A program made the position numbers and the translations under genes. Shown piece by piece: positions 23,267 to 28,698 of a DNA stretch of 28,698 nt. Source of the DNA: Streptomyces rubellomurinus (GTDB lineage Bacteria; Actinomycetota; Actinomycetes; Streptomycetales; Streptomycetaceae); contig NZ_JZKH01000092.1 of NCBI RefSeq assembly GCF_000961885.1, positions 1-28,698 on the forward strand, written 5' to 3'. Position 1 is the first letter of the stretch. The number at the start of each line of letters is the position of its first letter. The notes beneath the pieces were generated by a model, which made no database searches, was not told the origin of the DNA, and worked only from the letters and a program-made list of their open reading frames with translations.

Positions 23267-23338
23267 AGACCCGCCCGCAGACCCGCGCAACGCGCTCTGC
23301 GAGAATCACCCGAGCTGAACCACCCCGAAGGTACCGCC

Positions 23339-24031
23339 ATGCCTGAATCCGCCCTGCCCCCCTCCGAGGGGCTGCCCGCCGCCGTCCTGTTCGACATGGA
23401 CGGCACCCTGGTCGACACCGAACAGCTCTGGTGGCAGGCCGCCGCCGAGCTCGCCGAGGAGCTGCGCCACCCGCTCACCGAGCAGGACGCCCCCGAGGTG
23501 CTCGGCCAGGCCGTCGAGCACACCGCCGCCCACCTGCACCGGGTCAGCGGCACCGAGCTGAGCGAGGCCGAACTCGCCGCCCGGCTCGGCGAGTCCTTCG
23601 CCGGGAAGGTCGCCGCCGAAACGGTTCCGCGCCCCGGCGCGCTCGCCCTGCTGGCCGCGCTGCGCGACGCCGGCGTGCCGGCCGCGCTGGTCTCCGCCTC
23701 CCCGCGCCGGGTGGTCGACCTCGTCCTCTCCGCCATCGGCGGCGACTGGTTCGCCACCACCCTGGCCGCCGAGGACACCCCGCGCACCAAGCCCGCCCCG
23801 GACCCGTACCTCGCCGCCGCCGAACGGCTCGGCCTGGACCCGGCCGTCTGCCTCGCCGTCGAGGACACCCCGACCGGCGTCACCTCCGCCAGCGCGGCCG
23901 GCTGCGCCGTGCTCGCCGTGCCCTCCACCGACGTCGCGATGCCGGCCGGCGGCCGGATCACGCTGCTCGCCAGCCTGGAGCAGGCCGACCTCACGCTGCT
24001 CGGGAAACTCTCCACCGCCCCCGTCGATTGA
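23339..24031 (+). CDS. HAD family hydrolase (beta-phosphoglucomutase-like)
   Basis: 230 residues from ATG 23339 with GAAGG seven bases upstream. HAD motif I is FDMDGTLVDTE, with nucleophile Asp19 and acid/base Asp21. A small helical C1 cap follows (about 30-95). Motif II is ALVSASPR, motif III the Lys of RTKPAPDPY, and motif IV VEDTPTGV. All catalytic residues are present, so a sugar- or small-molecule phosphatase or mutase activity is likely. It resembles beta-phosphoglucomutase and phosphoglycolate phosphatase relatives rather than phosphonoacetaldehyde hydrolase, because no cap lysine of the PhnX type is evident. It is 72 bases downstream of the importer ATPase and seven bases before the SMR gene. 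It might serve the phosphonate operon by dephosphorylating an intermediate, or be independent. Confidence 0.85.
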   Translation: MPESALPPSEGLPAAVLFDMDGTLVDTEQLWWQAAAELAEELRHPLTEQDAPEVLGQAVEHTAAHLHRVSGTELSEAELAARLGESFAGKVAAETVPRPGALALLAALRDAGVPAALVSASPRRVVDLVLSAIGGDWFATTLAAEDTPRTKPAPDPYLAAAERLGLDPAVCLAVEDTPTGVTSASAAGCAVLAVPSTDVAMPAGGRITLLASLEQADLTLLGKLSTAPVD

Positions 24032-24038
24032 TCCGGCC

Positions 24039-24359
24039 ATGCCCTACGTCCTGCTCGCCCTCGCCATCCTGAGCGAGGTCTGCGCCACCAGCTGCCTCAA
24101 GCTCACCGAGGGGTTCACCCGCCTCTGGCCCAGCCTCGGGGTGGGGATCGGCTACGCGCTGTCCTTCTTCCTGCTCGGCCGGGCGCTGAAGCACATCCCG
24201 GTCTCGATCGCCTACGCGGTCTGGTCGGGGGCCGGGACGGCCGCGGTCGCCGGGATCGGCGTGGTCGCCTTCGGCGAGCAGCTGGGCCGGCTGCAGTACC
24301 TGGGGCTCGCGCTGGTGATCGTCGGCGTGGTCGTGCTCAACCTCAAGGGCAGCCACTGA
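24039..24359 (+). CDS. SMR family transporter, EmrE/Qac type
   Basis: 106 residues, four hydrophobic helices, ATG 24039, seven bases after the HAD stop. The membrane Glu (about 13, in LAILSEVCATSCLKL) that binds cations and protons in this family is present, as is YAVWSGAGTA in helix 3. EGFTRLWPS after helix 1 is the EmrE-like, quaternary-ammonium version rather than the guanidinium (Gdx) pattern. It should export lipophilic or quaternary cations by proton antiport, acting as a dimer. Its place at the end of a unit that begins with a predicted quaternary-amine phosphonate importer is suggestive. SMR genes are common as singletons, however, so the link is unproven. A large compound hairpin follows. 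Confidence 0.88.
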   Translation: MPYVLLALAILSEVCATSCLKLTEGFTRLWPSLGVGIGYALSFFLLGRALKHIPVSIAYAVWSGAGTAAVAGIGVVAFGEQLGRLQYLGLALVIVGVVVLNLKGSH

Positions 24360-24380
24360 CGGCAGCAGGTCGATTCCCCT

Positions 24381-24421
24381 GCCGGGGCGGGAAGTCGAGC
24401 AATTCGACGGCCCGCCCCGGC
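24381..24421 (+). terminator. Compound hairpin terminator after the SMR gene
   Basis: GCCGGGGCGGG pairs with CCCGCCCCGGC (11 bp). After an AA/GG internal loop, an inner stem GTCGA/TCGAC (5 bp) carries a GCAAT loop. It lies 22 bases beyond the SMR stop and probably ends the importer-HAD-SMR unit. Confidence 0.8.
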
Positions 24422-24430
24422 GCTTTCGCC

Positions 24431-24436
24431 TACCGT
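24431..24436 (+). promoter_or_regulatory. -10 box for a leaderless mRNA
   Basis: TACCGT ends six bases before ATG 24443, and no Shine-Dalgarno sequence is present, so the transcript likely starts at the codon. No good -35 is visible; the upstream positions are in the terminator stem. Confidence 0.45.
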
Positions 24437-24442
24437 GGCCGC

Positions 24443-24934
24443 ATGACCGACCCGCGCCCGCACCACTACCGCTTCGCGCACCGCGAACTCGCCCGCCAGG
24501 TCCTGGAATTCGGCCCCCGGCTGGCCTCGCCCGCCCCGGACGGCGGGAGCCTGCTGCCCGTCCTGGTCGGCATCTGGGACGACTACGGCCGGACCCTCCC
24601 GCCCGAGCACCGCCTGCCCAGCCACGGCCTGGACTGCCGCCACCTGCAGGTCGACGGCCACCGCGTGCTGCTGGTCACGCTGCCCACCCCGACCGGCGCC
24701 GCCGAGGCGCACTTCGTCGCCGCGGTGCACCCCAAGGGGTCCAAGAAGGTCCGCTACCTCACCCTCGAACACGCCCTCAGCCCGTTCGACGGCAGCCCCG
24801 GCACCGTCCTCGGCGAGTGGGACACCAACGGTCACATCAACTACGGCCAGGGGCCCTCGCCCGTCGCCGAGCTGTTCGTCGCGGCCGTGCTGGAGAAGGT
24901 CGCCCCGAAGAAGCGCGGCTTCTGGCGCCGCTGA
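24443..24934 (+). CDS. Conserved-looking hypothetical cytoplasmic protein
   Basis: 163 residues from ATG 24443, supported by the leaderless -10 box. The sequence is soluble and compact, with MTDPRPHHYRFAHRELARQV at the start, WDDYGRTLPPEH in the middle, and LGEWDTNGHINYG near the end. There is no signal peptide or membrane segment. I do not recognise the family and see no catalytic motif. The tail is basic (APKKRGFWRR). Codon use is like its neighbours, so it is a real gene rather than a chance frame. It stands alone between a terminator and the next gene's promoter. Confidence 0.75.
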   Translation: MTDPRPHHYRFAHRELARQVLEFGPRLASPAPDGGSLLPVLVGIWDDYGRTLPPEHRLPSHGLDCRHLQVDGHRVLLVTLPTPTGAAEAHFVAAVHPKGSKKVRYLTLEHALSPFDGSPGTVLGEWDTNGHINYGQGPSPVAELFVAAVLEKVAPKKRGFWRR

Positions 24935-24990
24935 CGCCGCCCCGGCGGTGAGCCGCCCCCCCCCGCTCGGAGGCCGTCACGATCCCGGCG

Positions 24991-24996
24991 TACGCT
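24991..24996 (+). promoter_or_regulatory. -10 box of the DUF3592-like membrane protein gene
   Basis: TACGCT fits TAnnnT and lies about 38 bases before the ATG, leaving room for the AAGGAG ribosome site (25013-25018). The upstream gap also holds a run of nine C (24956-24964). Confidence 0.4.
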
Positions 24997-25028
24997 TCCG
25001 CCCCGTCGCACGAAGGAGCGGGGGAAGC

Positions 25029-25667
25029 ATGGCGAGGACGGGAGGCCGGCGCGGGACGGTCGCGCTGGCGGTCGCGCTGGTGGCGGCGGTACCGGCCGGG
25101 ACGTTCGGGCTGGTGGCGGTGAGCACGTACGTCAGCGGGGGTCTGGCCGTGCTCCTCGGACTGGCCCTCGGGATCGGCTGGATCGTGGGCCTGGTCCGGC
25201 TGGTCGGGGCGGGGGCGGGCTGCTGGCTGGGGGCCGTCGGCGCGCTCCTGTGGCTCGCCGCGCTGGCGTCGGTGTACTCCGCCCGGGACTCGATGATCCT
25301 CGGCGCCTCCGGGCTCACGACCACCGGCCGGGTCACGGCGACGCACGACCGCCCGCAGGGCAAGCACCCCGACTCGACGTACGACGTCGCGGACGAGCAC
25401 GGCGTGCCGATCCCGAACGGCACGGTGGCCGCGCGCCTGCGCTCGCACGCGGTCGGCGACCTGCTGACCGTCCGCTACGACCCCCGGGGCGTCGCCGGGG
25501 CGCGCCTCCCGGAGAACGTCGACCTCCCCCGGGACCTGGCCGGCGCGCTCGGCGTCAACGCCTTCCTGATGGCCGCCACCGCCGGCCTCGGCGTGGCGGT
25601 CGTCCGCAACGGCCGCCCGCGCCGCGTCCCGTTCCCCCGGCCGGGCGGCGGACCCCGGCCCCAGTGA
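25029..25667 (+). CDS. Membrane protein of unknown function (DUF3592-like)
   Basis: 212 residues from ATG 25029, with AAGGAG about 10 bases upstream. The frame stays open to 24948 but that start lacks a ribosome site. Three hydrophobic segments near the N-terminus (about 11-32, 36-58 and 63-80) are followed by a soluble beta-type domain, ending in another helix (GVNAFLMAATAGLGVAVV). The domain has TTGRVTATHDR, VADEHGVPI and DLLTVRYDPRGVAGARLP. This pattern, a membrane hairpin with a small extracytoplasmic domain containing a VRYDP stretch, matches DUF3592-type proteins of unknown function. It is convergent with the FMN-type oxidoreductase gene, four bases apart. Confidence 0.75.
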   Translation: MARTGGRRGTVALAVALVAAVPAGTFGLVAVSTYVSGGLAVLLGLALGIGWIVGLVRLVGAGAGCWLGAVGALLWLAALASVYSARDSMILGASGLTTTGRVTATHDRPQGKHPDSTYDVADEHGVPIPNGTVAARLRSHAVGDLLTVRYDPRGVAGARLPENVDLPRDLAGALGVNAFLMAATAGLGVAVVRNGRPRRVPFPRPGGGPRPQ

Positions 25668-25671
25668 GGAG

Positions 25672-26187
25672 CTACCCCCGCAGCACCCGCGCCCGCAGGA
25701 AGTTGCGGCGGCCGAAGTTCGGCTCGTCGACGGCCGTCAGCTCGTCGACCTGGAAGCGGTAGAGCGCCGCCGCGCCGCCGCCGGTGAGGAACTGCCGCCG
25801 GACGTCCTCGTCCTGGGCGAAGCTCGGGAACCGCCCCTGGTACGCCGCGAGCGCGGCCTCCGCCTGCCGCCCCCAGGCCTCGCCGGCGCTGCCGGTGAGC
25901 TGGAGCCCGCGCAGCTGCTCGCCGAACACGGGCGGCGGGAGGAAGACGGTGGCGGCGGCCCGGGCCTCCTCGGCGAGGTGGTGGCTGTGCCGGGTGGAGC
26001 GCTCGCTGACGAAGTACAGGACGAGGTCGTCGTCGTGGGCGAAGAAGGCCAGGTTGGCGTGCGGCCCGCGCTCGTGGCCGGCGGTGGCGAGGGTGAGCAC
26101 GATGGCCTCGCCGAGCAGCGCCTCGACGCCCTTCTCCGGGGAGCCGCCCGGCCAGTCCCCCTGCGTGATGTCTAGTCGGTACGGCAT
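25672..26187 (-). CDS. Pyridoxamine 5'-phosphate oxidase-like FMN-binding protein
   Basis: 171 residues from ATG 26187, with GGAGGGAG about 8 bases upstream. The split-barrel fold is suggested by LTLATAGHERGPHANLAFFAH, LVLYFVSERSTRHSHHLAEE and AAATVFLPPP, the same order as in the PNPOx-like family. Members bind FMN, F420 or heme. The C-terminal half has an EAALAAYQGRFPSF segment and LYRFQVDELTAVDEPNFG. The lack of the classical PNPOx dimer and substrate residues makes a general reductase or oxidase more likely than vitamin B6 synthesis. It stands alone: the upstream PAP2 unit ends with a hairpin terminator and the downstream gene is convergent. Confidence 0.8.
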   Translation of the reverse strand: MPYRLDITQGDWPGGSPEKGVEALLGEAIVLTLATAGHERGPHANLAFFAHDDDLVLYFVSERSTRHSHHLAEEARAAATVFLPPPVFGEQLRGLQLTGSAGEAWGRQAEAALAAYQGRFPSFAQDEDVRRQFLTGGGAAALYRFQVDELTAVDEPNFGRRNFLRARVLRG

Positions 26188-26236
26188 ACGGCGCTCCCTC
26201 CGCTGGCAGGCCCGGCACCCGCGCCCCGGGCACGAC

Positions 26237-26282
26237 TGAGCCGGGCGGGCACCCCCGTCGAGGGGGCGCCGCACCCGGCTCA
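26237..26282 (-). terminator. Compound hairpin terminator after the DedA-PAP2 unit
   Basis: TGAGCCGGG (26237-26245) pairs with CCCGGCTCA (26274-26282), and an inner CCCCC/GGGGG stem (26252-26256 and 26262-26266) has a GTCGA loop. It begins 45 bases after the PAP2 stop. Confidence 0.75.
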
Positions 26283-26327
26283 CATGCTCCACCCGCCGTC
26301 CGAAACCGGACAAGGCGAGCGGCGGAA

Positions 26328-26999
26328 TCAGTACGACCGCGTCCCGGGGGCCGCGTACCCGCGCGCCATCACCGGCAGCTCGCCGGGACCCAGCAGCGGG
26401 CGCAGCGCGCCGGCCCGCATCCGGTCCACCAGCGGCCCGCAGCGCCCGGCCAGCGGGGCCAGCACCAGGGCGGCCAGCGTGCCGACCAGTGCGCCGACCA
26501 CGACGTCGTGCGGGTAGTGCACGCCGACCCAGACCCGGGAGGCGGCCATCAGCGCGGCGAAGACCGTGGCGACGACGCCGAGCCGCCAGGAGACGAACCA
26601 GAGCGCGATCGCGGCGGCGAAGGCGATCACCGAGTGGTTGCTCGGGAAGGACCAGTCGCCGGCGGCCGGGCAGGTCTCCAGGGAGACGCTGCCGCGGATC
26701 TGGGCGCAGGGCCGGAGCTCCTCGATCTGTCCCTTGAGGACGGAGTTGGCGGCGTAGGCGACGACCACGATCACCGGCGAGGCCAGCACCTTGGCCATCG
26801 TCGCCGAGTCGGCGCCGCGCGCCCGCCACCAGGCGTAGAGCATGAAGACGGCGAACAGGCCGAGTCCGAACGCCGACCAGACCTTGATGACGTCGTTGAG
26901 CCAGTGCGGGGCGGACTGCACCCACTTGTTGACCTGCGTGTAGACGCTGCCGTCGATGCCGCTGCCGTCGTACACAGCGAGAGCCCGGGCGGGAATCAC
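26328..26999 (-). CDS. PAP2 family membrane phosphatase
   Basis: 223 residues from GTG 26999, overlapping the DedA stop by four bases (GTGA). The phosphatidic-acid-phosphatase type 2 motifs are complete: KGQIEELRP (motif 1, K-x6-RP), WSFPSNHS (motif 2, catalytic His), and SRVWVGVHYPHDVVVG (motif 3, nucleophile His and Asp). About five or six membrane helices are present. Enzymes of this family remove phosphate from lipid pyrophosphates or phosphates such as undecaprenyl pyrophosphate or phosphatidic acid. Translational coupling to a DedA protein points to lipid-carrier or phospholipid recycling, but this is inference. The long N-terminal helix (SVYTQVNKWVQSAPHWLNDV) and the extra C-terminal tail after motif 3 are normal for actinobacterial members. 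Confidence 0.9.
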   Translation of the reverse strand: MIPARALAVYDGSGIDGSVYTQVNKWVQSAPHWLNDVIKVWSAFGLGLFAVFMLYAWWRARGADSATMAKVLASPVIVVVAYAANSVLKGQIEELRPCAQIRGSVSLETCPAAGDWSFPSNHSVIAFAAAIALWFVSWRLGVVATVFAALMAASRVWVGVHYPHDVVVGALVGTLAALVLAPLAGRCGPLVDRMRAGALRPLLGPGELPVMARGYAAPGTRSY

Positions 27000-27661
27000 A
27001 CGTCACCTCCGTGACGGCGCGCCGAACGGGCGCGGAACAGTTCGATAACGAGGGGGAGCACGGAGACAACTACTACCAGACCGATGATCGGTAGCAGATA
27101 TCGGTCGATGCTGGGCACCGACGACCCGAGCCCGTACCCGGCGAGCACGACCCCGACCGTCCAGAGCGCCCCGCCGGACACCTGCCAGAGGGTGAACGAG
27201 CGAGCGGGCACTCCGAGCACGCCGCAGAGCGGGTTCAGCACCGTCCGGACCACCGGGATGAACCGGGCGAGCACGATCGCCTTGCCGTGCCCGTACGTCG
27301 CCAGCAGTTCCTCGGCCCGTCCGACGCCCTCCAGCAGGCTCCGGCGTTTCGTCCGGGCCAGCAGCGCCCGCCCGCCGCGGCGGCCGATCACGTAGCCGAC
27401 CTGGGCCCCGGCCAGCGCCCCGACCAGGGCGGCGGGCAGCACCTGCCACAGGTGCAGCTGCGGGCCGCTGGTGGCACCGGGCACGCAGAGCAGGCCGGCG
27501 GTGAACAGCAGCGAGTCGCCGGGCAGGAAGAAGCCCACCAGCAGGCCGGTCTCGGCGAACAGCACGGCGGCGATGCCGAGCGCGCCGAAGGCGGTGAGCA
27601 GCGAGGACGCGTCCAGGGGGTTGACCGCGAGGTGAACCGCGTCGACGGGGAACTGGAGCAA
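26996..27661 (-). CDS. DedA family membrane protein
   Basis: 221 residues from TTG 27661, with GGGAGG nine bases upstream. The DedA/SNARE-associated domain shows FAETGLLVGFFLPGDSLLF (the re-entrant loop with the conserved Glu and PGD) and a second half with KAIVLARFIPVVRTVLNPLCGV. The paired GxxxGRRGG motif (GYVIGRRGGRALL) lies between. Known DedA proteins move or flip polyprenyl phosphates or phospholipids across the membrane (UptA-type), and others affect the proton motive force. The coupled PAP2 phosphatase would make a natural partner. Its start is only 67 bases from the BlaI-type operators, so the two divergent transcription units may share control. A TTG start is less usual but no better one lies nearby. 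Confidence 0.88.
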   Translation of the reverse strand: MLQFPVDAVHLAVNPLDASSLLTAFGALGIAAVLFAETGLLVGFFLPGDSLLFTAGLLCVPGATSGPQLHLWQVLPAALVGALAGAQVGYVIGRRGGRALLARTKRRSLLEGVGRAEELLATYGHGKAIVLARFIPVVRTVLNPLCGVLGVPARSFTLWQVSGGALWTVGVVLAGYGLGSSVPSIDRYLLPIIGLVVVVSVLPLVIELFRARSARRHGGDV

Positions 27662-27727
27662 GGCTGGCGGACCTCCCGTACGTTGGAGGGCGGTCCGCCG
27701 CAGTTCCCGGCCGGACCGACCCTGACC

Positions 27728-27745
27728 GTCTACAGTGACGTAGAC
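27728..27745. promoter_or_regulatory. BlaI-type operator 1
   Basis: GTCTAC-AGTGAC-GTAGAC, an 18-bp palindrome with perfect 6-bp arms. Together with operator 2 it forms a direct array separated by one base. TACAGT inside it can serve as a -10 element for the BlaI-like gene. Confidence 0.75.
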
Positions 27746-27746
27746 G

Positions 27747-27764
27747 GTCTACATGACTGTAGAC
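27747..27764. promoter_or_regulatory. BlaI-type operator 2
   Basis: GTCTACA-TGAC-TGTAGAC, an 18-bp palindrome with perfect 7-bp arms and the TACA/TGTA core typical of BlaI/MecI-family operators. It ends 22 bases before the regulator's start codon. Confidence 0.8.
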
Positions 27765-27786
27765 GAAACCTGGAGGAAGCGCCGCC

Positions 27787-28185
27787 ATGTCCGACGTACC
27801 GTCCGCCCGCCGGCCCGCCGGGGAGCTGGAGGCCGAGGTGCTGGCCGCGCTCTGGTCGGCGAGACAGCCGATGACCCCGCAGGACGTCCAGGCCGCCCTC
27901 GGCCGCGACCTCGCCCGCACCACCATCGCGACGATCCTGGCCCGGCTGCACGACAAGGGGACGCTCGAGCGCACCCGGGCCGGCCGCGCCTACGCCTACA
28001 CCCCGACCGTCCAGGACACCGCCGGCCTCGCCGCCCGCCGGATGCACACCGAGCTCGGCCGGGAGGCCGACCGCTCCACCGTGCTCGCCCGCTTCGTCTC
28101 CGACCTCTCCGCCGAGGACGAGCAGCTGCTGCGCGACCTCCTCGGCGGCGACGGCCCCGGCCCCGGAACGGCGGCCGCACCGTGA
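27787..28185 (+). CDS. BlaI/MecI/CopY family transcriptional repressor
   Basis: 132 residues from ATG 27787, with TGGAGGAAG upstream. A winged helix fills residues about 10-80: GELEAEVLAALWSARQPMTP, VQAALGRDLARTTIATILARL (recognition helix region) and GTLERTRAGRAYAYTP (wing). A helical C-terminal dimerisation part with the usual cleavage/hinge region follows (RFVSDLSAEDEQLLRDLL). BlaI repressors are released when a partner membrane peptidase cleaves them, and here an M56-type gene follows with a four-base overlap. It probably represses its own operon through the two adjacent palindromes. The inducer is unknown and no beta-lactamase gene is in the window. Confidence 0.9.
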   Translation: MSDVPSARRPAGELEAEVLAALWSARQPMTPQDVQAALGRDLARTTIATILARLHDKGTLERTRAGRAYAYTPTVQDTAGLAARRMHTELGREADRSTVLARFVSDLSAEDEQLLRDLLGGDGPGPGTAAAP

Positions 28186-28698
28186 TCTTCGCCGTCTGGG
28201 CCCCGCTGCTGCTGCCCTTCCTGGCCGCGCCCCTGGCCCGCCGCCTCGCCGAGGCACTGTCGCCCCGGGCCGCCGCCTGGACGCTGGCCGGCACCACCGC
28301 CGTCCTGGCCGGCGGCACCCTCTGCTCGCTCGGCCTGCTCGCCGCCGCCGGGCTGCTCCACCTGCCGCCGGTCGCCGCCCTCGGCCACCTGTCGCTGCCC
28401 TGGCTCACCGCGGCCGCCCCCGACGCGCCGCTCGCCGCCGCCGCGGCCGGGCCCGTCCTGGCCGCCCTCGCGGCGCTCGCCGTCCGCACCGCCCGGCGCC
28501 GGCAGCGGGACCTGCGCACCGCCCGGGCCGCGCTCCCCGACCACCCGGGCTCCGCCGAGGCGCCCGGCCTCCCCGCCGCCGACGCCCCGGCCGTGCGCTC
28601 CCGCCGCGCCTCCGTGCGCCGGGCGCGCACCGCGCGCGAGAGCGTCAGCCGACAGCTCCGCGCGCTGCTCCGGCCGGCGGAGCCCCCGCTCGTCGTCC
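28182..28698 (+). CDS. M56 family (BlaR1-like) membrane peptidase, 3' end cut by window edge
   Basis: The gene starts at GTG 28182, overlapping the repressor stop (GTGA), and stays open to the window end with 172 residues visible. Hydrophobic helices (FAVWAPLLLPFLAAPLA, AWTLAGTTAVLAGGTL and a third near residue 85) precede a long Arg-rich cytoplasmic stretch that ends at the edge. The HExxH zinc motif of M56 peptidases would lie beyond the window, so the assignment rests on the helices and the coupling with a BlaI-type repressor, the standard pair. The expected role is to sense an envelope signal and cleave the repressor. The length and charge of the arginine stretch are consistent with the cytoplasmic loop of such proteins. 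Confidence 0.7.
   Translation, partial: MIFAVWAPLLLPFLAAPLARRLAEALSPRAAAWTLAGTTAVLAGGTLCSLGLLAAAGLLHLPPVAALGHLSLPWLTAAAPDAPLAAAAAGPVLAALAALAVRTARRRQRDLRTARAALPDHPGSAEAPGLPAADAPAVRSRRASVRRARTARESVSRQLRALLRPAEPPLVV

Noticed and set aside
23339..24031. HAD protein as phosphonoacetaldehyde hydrolase (PhnX)
   Set aside because: No Schiff-base lysine in the cap is evident, no PhnW is coupled to it, and the sequence looks like a beta-phosphoglucomutase relative. The oxidative route encoded here does not make phosphonoacetaldehyde.
24039..24359. SMR protein as a guanidinium exporter (Gdx/SugE)
   Set aside because: The EGFTRLWPS segment and helix 3 pattern fit the EmrE/Qac branch better, and no guanidine riboswitch fold was seen upstream.
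24956..24964. Run of nine C as a phase-variation tract
   Set aside because: It lies in an intergenic gap upstream of the -10 box at 24991, not in a coding start or promoter spacer, and such runs are common in this composition.

Overview
The window is chromosomal DNA of very high GC from an actinobacterium, most likely Streptomycetaceae (Streptomyces or Kitasatospora). The pointers are the extreme third-position GC, frequent GTG and TTG starts, several leaderless promoters with TAnnnT -10 boxes, a eukaryote-type GlnII glutamine synthetase with a GlnR box, a LAXTG sortase substrate, an actinobacterial-type Ung and PHO-box-like GTTCACC direct repeats. About 30 protein genes are packed tightly. 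I saw no rRNA, tRNA, CRISPR array, insertion sequence or prophage.

Layout. (1) 1-3775, minus strand: a truncated membrane protein, then an operon of secreted phosphoesterase, MFS transporter and TolB-like membrane-anchored beta-propeller. (2) 4009-6398, plus: a CbiG-type cobalamin protein carrying half of a CobJ-like methylase, and CobC. (3) 6437-8306, minus: a MOSC protein and two tandem HAD-like paralogues, all translationally coupled. (4) 8444-11473, minus: glnII, a LASTG-anchored surface protein, and ung. (5) 11555-15511: a divergent amidohydrolase and class V aminotransferase, then an APC permease. (6) 15648-24359: a small membrane protein, followed by the locus I consider most interesting. 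(7) 24443-28698: two small unknowns, an FMN-type oxidoreductase, a coupled DedA-PAP2 pair, and a BlaI regulator followed by a truncated M56 peptidase.

The core of region 6 is a predicted phosphonate scavenging system. One gene (16427-18016) encodes a fusion of a gamma-butyrobetaine-hydroxylase-like Fe(II)/2-oxoglutarate oxygenase (TmpA-like) and an HD-domain diiron oxygenase (PhnZ/TmpB-like). All the expected metal ligands are visible. It lies tail to tail with a GntR/UTRA regulator, which is divergent from an ABC importer (lipoprotein, two permeases, ATPase). The importer genes are followed by a HAD hydrolase and an EmrE-type SMR exporter. The promoter regions of both the fusion gene and the importer hold the same 16-bp palindrome, AGTTGGCTAnnCAACT, and each has an upstream PHO-box-like direct repeat. 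The model is that substrate import and C-P cleavage are induced together by the GntR protein responding to the phosphonate, and by PhoP under phosphate limitation. Cleavage would release phosphate plus glycine betaine or a related amino acid. The GBBH-type oxygenase half favours a quaternary-amine phosphonate such as 2-(trimethylammonio)ethylphosphonate over 2-aminoethylphosphonate, but the substrate is inference.

Other regulatory signals: a GlnR-type array upstream of glnII; a double 18-bp palindrome between dedA and the blaI-like gene; a weaker PHO-box candidate upstream of the secreted phosphoesterase; and several strong GC-rich hairpin terminators.
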